Position numbers and translations under genes: made by a program. Under the pieces are notes generated by a model. That model did no database searches and had not been told where the DNA came from. It worked only from the letters and a program-made list of their open reading frames with translations. This document shows, in pieces, positions 31,483-39,389 of a DNA stretch of 39,583 nucleotides. The stretch covers positions 1 to 39,583 of the forward strand of contig CAJONI010000042.1 of NCBI GenBank assembly GCA_905235995.1, given 5' to 3'. Position 1 is the stretch's first letter, and each line of letters opens with the position of its first letter. The DNA comes from an uncultured Bacteroidales bacterium. GTDB taxonomy: Bacteria > Bacteroidota > Bacteroidia > Bacteroidales > UBA932.

Positions 31483-32502
31483 CTATTGATTGTAGACTTT
31501 CTCCAGATTGTGGAGGAGCTCGTCGATCGATCCGGCACGGAGGAGTATCGCCTCGCCGCGGCGGACGATGAAACGGTCGCGGGCGCTCGGATCCGCCACG
31601 AGGGTCAGTTCCGCAGTGCTGTCGAATTCAGCACGGACTCCGTTGCGCCTCAGAGCCTTCGCAGCAAGGGAGCAGGAGACTGCATCGCCTATCATGCGCA
31701 TCTCCAGGTTATATGACGGTTCGATGCGGTAGAGACCCGTGCGCTGCTCGAACACGACGCCATCACGCTGGAAGAAGGTTCCCAGCACGCCGTTGAGCGC
31801 CAGGTCTTCGGGCGTTCCGGCCATCACCTCGCGCTGGCGGGCCATAAGCCAGAGCCTGTCGGCCACCTGCAGCGCCAGTTCCAGGTCGTGGGTCGACATG
31901 AAGATGGTCTTGCCCGTATCGTGCGACAGCCTGTGCAGCAGGTGCAGAGTCTCGACCTTGCTGGGATAGTCGAGGAAAGCAGTGGGCTCATCGAGGAAGA
32001 TGATGGGCGTTTCCTGGGCCAGAGCCTTGGCTATCATGGCTTTCTGGCGTTCTCCGTCGCTCAGGGTCTGGACCATGCGCGTACGCAGCGGCGCAATTCC
32101 GACCAGGTCGAGCGCCTCGTCGACCTTCCGCTTGTCTTCCGCGGAAAGCAGGCCCCAGAAACCGGTGTAGGGGCTGCGCCCCATGCCTACGAGTTCGTCG
32201 ACCGTCATGTTGGCGAGGGAGGACCTGTCGGTAAGGACCACGCCCACCACGCGGGCGAGTTCGTTGTCGCTGTAGTCGCGTATGGGACGGCCCAGGATGG
32301 TGATTTCTCCCGACAAGGGCGGCAGGAAGCCTGAAAGCGTACGCAGCAGCGTGGACTTTCCGGCTCCGTTCTCGCCAAGCAGACACGTCAGTTCTCCGCT
32401 ACGTATGGTCTCGGTGATGTTGCGGGCGACGACTTTCCTGGAAGTCTTGCCCGTATAGCCGATCGACAGCCGTGCCAGCCTGATGGTCTCCTGGTGATTC
32501 AT
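31483..32502 (-). CDS. btuD: Corrinoid ABC transporter ATPase with C-terminal extension
   Basis: 339 residues from the ATG at 32502. An ATG at 32556 is rejected because a terminator-like hairpin lies between the two. Walker A GENGAGKS (43-50), signature LSDGERQK (147-154), Walker B IIFLDEPT (167-174) and the switch STHD are intact, as in FecE/BtuD ATPases. After about residue 250 comes an extra 85-residue segment (from LYRIEPSYNLEMRMIGDAVS onward) not needed for an ATPase, possibly a small regulatory domain. It is convergent with the rhodanese-MBL gene (3 bp apart) and would supply the ATPase for BtuC in trans. Confidence 0.87.
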   Translation of the reverse strand: MNHQETIRLARLSIGYTGKTSRKVVARNITETIRSGELTCLLGENGAGKSTLLRTLSGFLPPLSGEITILGRPIRDYSDNELARVVGVVLTDRSSLANMTVDELVGMGRSPYTGFWGLLSAEDKRKVDEALDLVGIAPLRTRMVQTLSDGERQKAMIAKALAQETPIIFLDEPTAFLDYPSKVETLHLLHRLSHDTGKTIFMSTHDLELALQVADRLWLMARQREVMAGTPEDLALNGVLGTFFQRDGVVFEQRTGLYRIEPSYNLEMRMIGDAVSCSLAAKALRRNGVRAEFDSTAELTLVADPSARDRFIVRRGEAILLRAGSIDELLHNLEKVYNQ

Positions 32503-32527
32503 GTCGGGGTTTGAAAACGACGAAAGA

Positions 32528-32548
32528 GGAAAACCCGACGGGTTCTCC
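32528..32548 (-). terminator. Terminator after rplU-rpmA
   Basis: On the minus strand GGAGAACCC, loop GTC, GGGTTTTCC, followed by a T-rich run TCTTTCGTCGTTTTC. It lies 24 bp after the rpmA stop and within the rejected upstream extension of the btuD frame. Confidence 0.6.
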
Positions 32549-32571
32549 CCTTTCATTCGAACTTCACAGGG

Positions 32572-32841
32572 TTAAGCCTCGGCCTGGGGCAGAGGGAGCA
32601 CCGACACGAAAGATTTGTCGCCCTGCTTCTTCTTGAAGGAGACAACGCCGTCGACGAGGGCGAAGAGGGTATGGTCCTTGCCCATTCCCACGTTCGCACC
32701 GGGATAGTGAACTGTGCCACGCTGACGGACCAGGATGTTGCCGGCTTTGCAGATCTGACCACCGAACAGTTTGACGCCCAAACGTTTGCTTTGTGATTCA
32801 CGGCCGTTCTTGGAACTACCTACACCTTTTTTGTGTGCCAT
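32572..32841 (-). CDS. rpmA: 50S ribosomal protein L27
   Basis: 89 residues beginning [20 protein letters not shown], the standard L27 N-terminus that reaches the peptidyl-transferase centre. [20 protein letters not shown] and [18 protein letters not shown] are also diagnostic. There is no N-terminal extension of the kind removed by Prp protease in Firmicutes. It lies 22 bp after rplU, the usual pairing. Confidence 0.98.
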   Translation of the reverse strand: MAHKKGVGSSKNGRESQSKRLGVKLFGGQICKAGNILVRQRGTVHYPGANVGMGKDHTLFALVDGVVSFKKKQGDKSFVSVLPLPQAEA

Positions 32842-32863
32842 AATGATTCTGTTTTAATGGTTG

Positions 32864-33172
32864 TTAAGCAATGCCCTCGATCTGGAGCTTGGTAAGATAC
32901 TGGCGATGGCCGTTCTTCTTCTGATAGCCTTTGCGGCGGCGTTTCTTGAAGATGATGACCTTGTCGGCCTTGCAGTGCTCGAGGACGGTGGCGTTGACGA
33001 CGGCACCCTTCACGTAGGGGGCTCCGACCTTCACCTTGCCCTCATTGTCGAGGAGCAACACCTTGTCGAAGGAAAGGGCTGCGCCGACTTCGGCGGCCTG
33101 ACGGTTGACGAAGATCTGCTTGCCAGCCTCTACCTTGAACTGTTGTCCTGCAATATCAACGATTGCGTACAT
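32864..33172 (-). CDS. rplU: 50S ribosomal protein L21
   Basis: 102 residues: MYAIVDIAGQQFKVEAGKQI, then VLLLDNEGKVKVGAPYV and the basic KRRRKGYQKKNGHRQYLTKLQI, typical of L21, which binds 23S rRNA. First gene of the rplU-rpmA operon, with a promoter at 33271-33302 and a leader of about 90 nt. Confidence 0.98.
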   Translation of the reverse strand: MYAIVDIAGQQFKVEAGKQIFVNRQAAEVGAALSFDKVLLLDNEGKVKVGAPYVKGAVVNATVLEHCKADKVIIFKKRRRKGYQKKNGHRQYLTKLQIEGIA

Positions 33173-33264
33173 GATAAATTTTTTTAAAAAATTTATAACC
33201 GGAAGCGGATAGCCTGTAACTATCTCTTAATCACTAGCTTAACGGTTTTCTAATCAGTCTTTTA
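33173..33264 (-). promoter_or_regulatory. Structured 5' leader of rplU-rpmA
   Basis: An AT-rich leader between the predicted start site and the ATG. It holds an 11-bp near-continuous dyad (33174-33196, runs of A and T) directly before the start codon and a small GATAG/CTATC hairpin upstream. Ribosomal protein leaders often mediate autoregulation; that is inference here. Confidence 0.4.
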
Positions 33265-33270
33265 GGGATG

Positions 33271-33302
33271 CAAAGATACACATTAATTCAATATCCGCAA
33301 AA
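33271..33302 (-). promoter_or_regulatory. Promoter of rplU-rpmA
   Basis: On the minus strand TTTTG, 19 bp, then TATCTTTG (33271-33278): the best full consensus promoter in the window, as expected for ribosomal genes. The rest of 33173-33308 shows no gene. Confidence 0.75.
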
Positions 33303-33308
33303 CTTTTT

Positions 33309-34505
33309 TCATTTTCTTCCCGGATAGACTTCCAGGGCTTTGGCGAGGCAGACCAGGGCGGCGCGTAGGTCTTCTTCCTTGAGGACGTAGGCCAGGCGGA
33401 TCTGGTTGCGGCCCAGGCCGGGCGTGGCGTAGAAGCCGGCCATCGGGGCCACCATGACCGTGGCGCCATTGTAGCTGAAGTCTTCCAGCAGCCACCTGGC
33501 GAACACTTCAGTGTCGTCGACAGGCAGCTCGACGGCAGCATAGAAAGCACCCATGGGGCGAGGAGCCACAACTCCGGGAATCTTCTGCAGCCCGTCGATC
33601 AGCACGTCGCGGCGATGTATGTATTCGTCGCGAACCGCCTTGAAATAGGAAGCCGGCGCCGAGAGCGCTCCCTCAGCCGCAATCTGTCCGTAGGCCGGCG
33701 AGCAGAGGCGCGCCTGGGCATAGCGCATGACGGCCTCCATCACCTCCCTGTTGCGCGACACCACGAAGCCGATGCGCGCCCCGCAGAGGCTGTAGCGCTT
33801 CGATACGCTGTCGATCAGGATCACGTTCTGCTCCAGGCCGGGGATGTGCATGCAGGAGAAGTGCGGTGCGTCGGTGTAGCAGAATTCGCGGTACACCTCG
33901 TCGGCATAAACGTACAGGCCGTATTTTTTGGCTATCTCCCCCAATTCAAGCAGCGACTCCTTCGTGTAGAGGCAGCCCGTCGGATTGCCCGGGTTGCAGA
34001 TCACGACGCCCCTGGTCCGGGACGTGATGCGCTTCTCCACCTCCCGCATGGGCGGCAGCGCGAAGCCGTCCCCGATGTGCGTGGTGATGGGCACCAGCTT
34101 CACGTCGTTCTGCACTGCGAAACTGTTGTAGTTGGTGTAGAAAGGCTCGAAGACTATGACCTCGTCCTCAGGGTCGCAGGTCACCGAGAGAGCGATCTGC
34201 AGCGCCTCGCTGCCACCGTTGGTTATGTTGATGTCCGCCGCCTGAACCTCGATCCCTATGCCCTGGTAGTAGCGGGCGAGGCCTTCGCGCAGAGAATCCA
34301 CACCGCCGCTCTTGGCATATTCAACCACTTTCAACTTGTTGTTCCTCACGGCAGCCAGCGCCTCTTCCGGCGACTCGATGTCGGGCTGGCCTATGTTCAG
34401 ATGGTAGACCTTGACGCCCCGTTTCTTGGCAGCGTCAGCGAAGGGGACGAGCTTGCGTATGGGAGAAGCCTGGATTGCATGGGCTTTGCGTGAAAGGGTG
34501 AGCAT
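33309..34505 (-). CDS. Class I PLP-dependent aminotransferase
   Basis: 398 residues, fold-type I subgroup Igamma-like, as in aspartate or aromatic aminotransferases. Motifs are IQASPIRKLVPFADAAKKRG, YHLNIGQPDIESP, VICNPGNPTGCLY (171-177), YADEVYREFCY (Asp202, Tyr205), the PLP lysine in DSVSKRYSLCGARIGF (Lys236) and the late NQIRLAYV. A cytoplasmic transaminase of amino-acid metabolism; substrate not decidable by eye. It lies 23 bp after the PBP4 gene on the same strand, so it may be co-transcribed. Confidence 0.9.
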   Translation of the reverse strand: MLTLSRKAHAIQASPIRKLVPFADAAKKRGVKVYHLNIGQPDIESPEEALAAVRNNKLKVVEYAKSGGVDSLREGLARYYQGIGIEVQAADINITNGGSEALQIALSVTCDPEDEVIVFEPFYTNYNSFAVQNDVKLVPITTHIGDGFALPPMREVEKRITSRTRGVVICNPGNPTGCLYTKESLLELGEIAKKYGLYVYADEVYREFCYTDAPHFSCMHIPGLEQNVILIDSVSKRYSLCGARIGFVVSRNREVMEAVMRYAQARLCSPAYGQIAAEGALSAPASYFKAVRDEYIHRRDVLIDGLQKIPGVVAPRPMGAFYAAVELPVDDTEVFARWLLEDFSYNGATVMVAPMAGFYATPGLGRNQIRLAYVLKEEDLRAALVCLAKALEVYPGRK

Positions 34506-34528
34506 TTATCTATGTTTTTGGTTATGAA

Positions 34529-36028
34529 TCAAAGAGATGCCGCGTAACGTGCGAGTTCCTCCATGAAGCCTTCGATCTTGGGCTGGACCTTGCGCGAGGG
34601 GCAGTCGTAATGGTTGACCAGTATTGCGAAACGCAGCGGGCCGTCGGGAGAGTCGACGTAGCCGGCATAGCAGCGGACCCCGCTGAGCGAACCGCTCTTG
34701 GCGTGTATGGAGCGCTTGAGCGCAGGGTCGGCCTTGGGAAGGACATACTGCAGGGTGCCGCGGCGTCCTGGGCCGGGGAAACAATCCAGGTAGGTCTGGA
34801 AACCGGGCCGGGTGGCCATCCAACCATAGAAGCGCGTGAGGAAGCGGGGCGACAGGCAGTCCTCGCGGGACAGCCCGCTGCCGTCGTCCTGGATGTAGCC
34901 GCGCGTCGACACCCCCTGCCCCTGAAGAAAGGCCTTGACCGCGGCGCGGGCCATGTCGTATGTCACCTCGCCGCAGGGCTCGTCCTGGTTCTCTTCGACG
35001 AGCTCCCGCCCCACCATCTTGAAGATGGTCTCGGCGTAGAAGTTGTTGCTGATCGCGAGCATCTCTTCCACTATCAGCCTGAGTTCGGGAGAAAAGGTTT
35101 CCACGAGCACTTCCATGTCTTCCTGAGCAGGCACGAAATAGGATGAGGCCATGTGGCGCACGTCGGTGGCCCCTTTGCTGTTCACTCCCGCTTCCTGCAG
35201 GAAGAGAGCGAATTCCGCGGCGCAGGCGGCAGGGCCGTATTTGTTCGACATCGCCACCGTACGGGGTGCGGCGTCTATGCCGAAAGTCCCGGACATCCTG
35301 CCCACGGGCGCGAGCGCAGAGGCATGGTACACCAGCTTGTCGCCGGAACCCCGCGGGCCGGTCACCGCCTCGTTGCGGTAAGTGATGTAGGGGGCCTGGG
35401 GGCCGGCGGGCGTGATGCGCACAGGATCGCCCACTGCCGCGCCGGGAGCTATGTCGAAATAGGTGAGATTCTCGCAGAACGACAGGCCGGAAGCTCCGCT
35501 GCCGTAGTCCCAGCCGATATCGTCGAACACCCAGTTGGGGTGGATGGATTCTTCGGCGAAGATGCGGTCGTCGCCCACCACGCTGCCGTCGATGCGGCGT
35601 ATGCCCGCCTTGCTTACGGCCTGCGCCCAGATGCCGAAGATAGAATCGAGGGGATAGGCTATGGTGTCGAGTGAACCGAGGGTCGGGTCGGCCCCGCCGA
35701 CGATGTAGAGGTTGCCATGGAGCACTCCGTCCTCGATATGGCCGTCGTGCGCCACGCGGGTGGAGAAACGGTAATCAGCGCCCAGAACCTCGAAGGCCAG
35801 GCCTGCGGTGACGGTCTTCATGGTCGAGGCCGGAAGCAGGGGCAGGTCGGCGTTCCATTCCGCGATCTCCCGTCCGTCGGCATCGACGGCCAGTACACCC
35901 ACTATGGCGTTGGTGAACAGGGTATCGGTCTTCAGCTGGCGGTCTATGTAGTTCTGCACGCGGTTCTGCGCCGCGCCCGAAAGGCAGCACAGAAGAAGCA
36001 GCGACAGTGACAGAAAAGAGTTTCTCAT
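34529..36028 (-). CDS. dacB: PBP4-type D-Ala-D-Ala carboxypeptidase/endopeptidase
   Basis: 499 residues from the ATG at 36028 (an ATG at 36052 overlaps the -7 box). Signal peptide about 1-20. Peptidase family S13 motifs are complete: SxxK in PASTMKT (Ser68, Lys71), SxN in AISNNFYAE, and KSG in HAKSGSLSG, with the large insert between the first two motifs that defines PBP4. It trims or cleaves peptidoglycan cross-links in the periplasm. It is divergent from the racemase-like lipoprotein; the promoters are back to back. Confidence 0.93.
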   Translation of the reverse strand: MRNSFLSLSLLLLCCLSGAAQNRVQNYIDRQLKTDTLFTNAIVGVLAVDADGREIAEWNADLPLLPASTMKTVTAGLAFEVLGADYRFSTRVAHDGHIEDGVLHGNLYIVGGADPTLGSLDTIAYPLDSIFGIWAQAVSKAGIRRIDGSVVGDDRIFAEESIHPNWVFDDIGWDYGSGASGLSFCENLTYFDIAPGAAVGDPVRITPAGPQAPYITYRNEAVTGPRGSGDKLVYHASALAPVGRMSGTFGIDAAPRTVAMSNKYGPAACAAEFALFLQEAGVNSKGATDVRHMASSYFVPAQEDMEVLVETFSPELRLIVEEMLAISNNFYAETIFKMVGRELVEENQDEPCGEVTYDMARAAVKAFLQGQGVSTRGYIQDDGSGLSREDCLSPRFLTRFYGWMATRPGFQTYLDCFPGPGRRGTLQYVLPKADPALKRSIHAKSGSLSGVRCYAGYVDSPDGPLRFAILVNHYDCPSRKVQPKIEGFMEELARYAASL

Positions 36029-36049
36029 CCTGACAGGCAATAGTTTCGA

Positions 36050-36057
36050 CAAATTTA
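36050..36057 (-). promoter_or_regulatory. -7 box of dacB
   Basis: TAAATTTG on the minus strand, 21 bp before the ATG at 36028. Confidence 0.5.
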
Positions 36058-36058
36058 G

Positions 36059-36066
36059 TAATTTTG
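36059..36066 (+). promoter_or_regulatory. -7 box of the racemase-like gene
   Basis: TAATTTTG, 19 bp before the ATG at 36086 and one base from the dacB box on the other strand, so polymerases could compete for the site. Confidence 0.5.
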
Positions 36067-36085
36067 CATTTTAAACGGAAAAAAT

Positions 36086-37588
36086 ATGAAATACAGGTCC
36101 CCTCTCACCGGTGTTTCCGTCGTCATGGCGCTGATGCTCGTGTTTGCGTCCGGCTGCCACAGGACAGAGATGCCCAACGGCAACCTGCCTATCGTCAACA
36201 AGGCGCTCTACGACACGGCTTCCAATTTCTACGTTGGGTTCGACGGATATCCGGAGGATCTCCGTTCGCTGCCCATCGGCATCTTCGATTCCGGCAACGG
36301 CGGACTTGCCCTGCTGGAGACCCTGCTCACCATCGACGCCTTCGACAACATCACAGGCTCTACCAAACGCGACAGCATACGCGACTTTGCCGGAGAGCAC
36401 TTCATCTACCTGGCCGACATGGCCAATATGCCCTACTCCAACTACATCAAGGAGGACAATGAAGCCTACCTGCAGGAACTGACCATCAAGGGCGCCCTCT
36501 TCCTGACCGGCGACGACTATTTCACAGACCCCATAGAAGAAATCCCCTCCGGGAAGAAGCCCCGGGTCAAGATCATATTGATGGCCAGCCATACGAACGC
36601 CAATTCCGCCATCGACCCCATACGTTCGATGCTGGCCCAGAGCGGCAAGGACATCAAACTCATCGAAGTGGTGGGAGCGGGTGTCAGCGCCGCGGTCGAG
36701 GAGCTGGAGACGCTCAACCCCGACGGGCCCTTCACCATAGGAATCCTGGCGACCCCCGAGACCATAGCCTCAGAAGTCTACGAACAGTCGCTGACGCGCG
36801 CCATCGCATCGCGCGGTCACCAGTGGAAGGTGTCGGTAATCAATCAGGAAGTGCACGACTTCGCCGAACCGACCGACAACGACGAAGATTTCGTCAATCC
36901 CCTGCTCTTCGCCCCCCGCAGCACCTACCGCGGTCCCGTGCTGGGTGAGACCTTGGGCGACATACGCCCCAGCCTGCTAAGCGCCTACAACTTCGACTTC
37001 TCCGGAAACAACATGCTTGCCCGCCGCCGCCCCGACGGCAACTACGACGCACTGCAGCTCAACAGCACTGAGAACTACGTCCGTTTCAGCATCGTGACAC
37101 TCCTTGAAAGAATCCGCCGCAGCGAGAACCCGTCCGCCCTGCGCTCCATCATCCTGGGCTGCCCCCAGTATTCATTGCATCTGGAAACGCTTCGCCAGAT
37201 CCTCGCCGAACTGCGGGAATACCGCGTCGACGGCCGCTACCCCTATCGCGACCTCATCGCCGAGGAGGTGTCGTTCATCGACCCGACCATCCATGCCGCG
37301 ATAGCGTGCTACCGCACCCTGCGCGAAGACAGGAACCTGGCCTTCCGCATAACCCCCACTGAGCTCGACGCCTTCATCACCGTGCCCAGCAAACTGCTTG
37401 AAGACGCCAACCTCAACAAGGACGGAGGCCTGTCCTATTCATACAAATACAACCGGCAGACCGGGACCGAAGCCTTGACCACCAAGGCCGTCCACCTGTC
37501 GAAAGGCGGCATCAGCGACGACAACATGCAGCGGATCGGAGAACTCTTCCCGGTCAGCTACTCACTGATCGCCACTTCGCTCAAATAG
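36086..37588 (+). CDS. Glutamate-racemase-like lipoprotein with altered active site
   Basis: 500 residues with an SPII signal (VFASGC, Cys24). The body follows the Asp/Glu racemase (MurI) order: IGIFDSGNGGLALLETLL (64-81), YLADMANMPYSNY (108-120), IILMASHTNANSA (163-175), VVGAGVSAAVE (195-204), IILGCPQYSLHLETL (355-369) and SFIDPTIHAA. MurI normally has cysteines in ACNTAS and LGCTHY; here the first site reads ASHTNANS with no cysteine (Ser168), and Cys359 remains but its partner His is Gln361. It is longer than MurI (about 260-270), with inserts. Cytoplasmic racemase activity is unlikely. A binding or other role in the envelope is possible. Confidence 0.72.
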   Translation: MKYRSPLTGVSVVMALMLVFASGCHRTEMPNGNLPIVNKALYDTASNFYVGFDGYPEDLRSLPIGIFDSGNGGLALLETLLTIDAFDNITGSTKRDSIRDFAGEHFIYLADMANMPYSNYIKEDNEAYLQELTIKGALFLTGDDYFTDPIEEIPSGKKPRVKIILMASHTNANSAIDPIRSMLAQSGKDIKLIEVVGAGVSAAVEELETLNPDGPFTIGILATPETIASEVYEQSLTRAIASRGHQWKVSVINQEVHDFAEPTDNDEDFVNPLLFAPRSTYRGPVLGETLGDIRPSLLSAYNFDFSGNNMLARRRPDGNYDALQLNSTENYVRFSIVTLLERIRRSENPSALRSIILGCPQYSLHLETLRQILAELREYRVDGRYPYRDLIAEEVSFIDPTIHAAIACYRTLREDRNLAFRITPTELDAFITVPSKLLEDANLNKDGGLSYSYKYNRQTGTEALTTKAVHLSKGGISDDNMQRIGELFPVSYSLIATSLK

Positions 37589-37593
37589 ATTTC

Positions 37594-38181
37594 ATGTACC
37601 AGGAGACCATCACGCCCGAAGAGATAGAACAACTCGAACTGGCTGCTTTCCCCGGCAGGATCCACGTGATCACTGAACCGGGGCCCACGCTCGACCACGC
37701 CATAGAACATCTTTCATCCCAGCGCCTCATAGGCTTCGACACCGAGACCAAACCGGTGTTCCAGGCCCACCAGCCCCGTCACGACACGGCCCTGCTGCAG
37801 CTCTCCAGCGAGACCGAGGCCTTCCTCTTCCGTCTGCAGATGCTGGGGCTCCCGCAGGAAATCGCCGAAATCATGGCAAGTCCGTACATCACCAAGATAG
37901 GAGCCGCAGTAGGCGAGGACATCCGCGGCCTGCAGCATTACCTCCCCTTCCAGCCCCATCGCTTCATGGACCTGCAGCATTTCGCAGAGCAGTACGGCAT
38001 CCAGGAAAAGAGCGTCAGGAAGATGGCCGCCATCATCCTGGGCTGCAAGGTATCAAAGGCACAGCAGTGCTCCAACTGGGAGGCGGAGCCCCTCTCCGAC
38101 GCTCAGGTGCTCTACGCCGCCACCGATGCGTGGATCTGCGTAAGGATGTACAAGGCTCTTCTCTCGACTCCACGACCATGA
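37594..38181 (+). CDS. DEDDy-type 3'-5' exonuclease domain protein
   Basis: 195 residues comprising one RNase D/WRN-like exonuclease domain: Exo I GFDTETKP (Asp49, Glu51), Exo II GAAVGEDIRGL (Asp109) and Exo III YAATDAWICVRMY (Tyr174 and Asp178, spacing of DEDDy). There is no HRDC domain, so it is shorter than RNase D. It should act on RNA or DNA 3' ends in the cytoplasm. It starts 5 bp after the racemase-like gene and overlaps rlmI by 4 bp. Confidence 0.9.
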   Translation: MYQETITPEEIEQLELAAFPGRIHVITEPGPTLDHAIEHLSSQRLIGFDTETKPVFQAHQPRHDTALLQLSSETEAFLFRLQMLGLPQEIAEIMASPYITKIGAAVGEDIRGLQHYLPFQPHRFMDLQHFAEQYGIQEKSVRKMAAIILGCKVSKAQQCSNWEAEPLSDAQVLYAATDAWICVRMYKALLSTPRP

Positions 38182-39389
38182 CACGACTCTATCTCAAGAA
38201 AGGACGCGACGAATCGCTGCGGCGCTTCCACCCCTGGGTCTTCTCGGGGGCCATAGGCGGCATAGAAGGCCCCGACCCCGCCGAGGGCGACGCCGTGGAA
38301 GTGTTTTCGGCCCAGAAGGCCTTCCTTGGCTGGGGCCACTACCAGATAGGATCGATCGCCGTGCGCATGCTCAGCTTCGCCGACGACATGCCCTCCGGCG
38401 GTCCGGACGTCGCGTTCTGGACGCGCCGCCTGCAGGCCTGCCTCGACGCACGCCGGGCCTTTTCCCTTGCCGGGGCTTCGAATACCACCTGCTACCGTCT
38501 CGTTCATGGGGAAGGCGACTTCCTGCCAGGCCTGATAGTCGACTGGTACGACGGCTGCTGCGTGCTGCAGGCCCATTCCGTGGGCATGTTCCGCGCCCTG
38601 CCCCAGCTGACCGAGGCTCTCCGCACCGTCTACGGACCGGCCCTGAAAGCGGTCTACGACAAGAGTTCCGGCACCGCTCCCTTCAAGGCGGGACTCGACC
38701 TGGCCGACGGCTATCTATGGCAGGCTCCAGGGCAGGCGGCCCTCTGCCCGCGCACGGTGCTGGAAAACGGGCACAGCTTCCTGGTGGACTGGGAGAACGG
38801 GCAGAAGACGGGTTTTTTCCTCGACCAGAGGGACAATCGCGCCCGTGTCGAGAGCTATGCCAGGGGCCGTAGGGTGCTCAATCTTTTCTGCTATACCGGC
38901 GGCTTCAGCGTCTACGCCCTTGCGGGCGGTGCCGTCAGCGTCGATTCTGTCGACAGCTCGGCACGGGCCATTGAAATGGCCGGCCGCAACGTCGAGCTCA
39001 ACTTCGGGCCGGACGCACCCCACAGGGCCCTTTGCACCGACGCCATCGATTTCGTCAAACAGACCGAGCCCGGGGCTTACGACCTTATGATAGTCGACCC
39101 TCCGGCCTTCGCCAAGCATCGCGGCGCCCTCGCCGGAGCTTTGCGGGCCTACCAGCGGCTCAACGCCGCCGCCATCTCGGCCGTCGCCCCCGGCGGACTG
39201 GTGTTCACCTTCAGCTGTTCGCAGGTGGTCGACCGGGAAGCCTTCGCACTGGCGGTATTCAGCGCAGCCGCCGATGCCAGGCGGGAGGTCAGGATACTCG
39301 ACCGCGTGGGCCAGGGCGCCGACCATCCGGTCAACATCTTCCATCCGGAAGGATCATACCTCAAGGGGCTGGTCCTCTATGTTGAATAA
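38178..39389 (+). CDS. rlmI: RlmI-type 23S rRNA (cytosine-C5) methyltransferase
   Basis: 403 residues from the ATG at 38178 (ATGA overlap). An N-terminal PUA domain (RLYLKKGRDESLRRFHPWVF) precedes a class I SAM methyltransferase: LVHGEGDFLPGLIVDWY, ENGQKTGFFLDQRDNR, VLNLFCYTGGFSVYAL for SAM binding, DLMIVDPPAFAK, and FTFSCSQVV holding the catalytic cysteine motif. The length agrees with RlmI/YccW, which makes m5C1962 in 23S rRNA in E. coli. Confidence 0.92.
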   Translation: MTRLYLKKGRDESLRRFHPWVFSGAIGGIEGPDPAEGDAVEVFSAQKAFLGWGHYQIGSIAVRMLSFADDMPSGGPDVAFWTRRLQACLDARRAFSLAGASNTTCYRLVHGEGDFLPGLIVDWYDGCCVLQAHSVGMFRALPQLTEALRTVYGPALKAVYDKSSGTAPFKAGLDLADGYLWQAPGQAALCPRTVLENGHSFLVDWENGQKTGFFLDQRDNRARVESYARGRRVLNLFCYTGGFSVYALAGGAVSVDSVDSSARAIEMAGRNVELNFGPDAPHRALCTDAIDFVKQTEPGAYDLMIVDPPAFAKHRGALAGALRAYQRLNAAAISAVAPGGLVFTFSCSQVVDREAFALAVFSAAADARREVRILDRVGQGADHPVNIFHPEGSYLKGLVLYVE

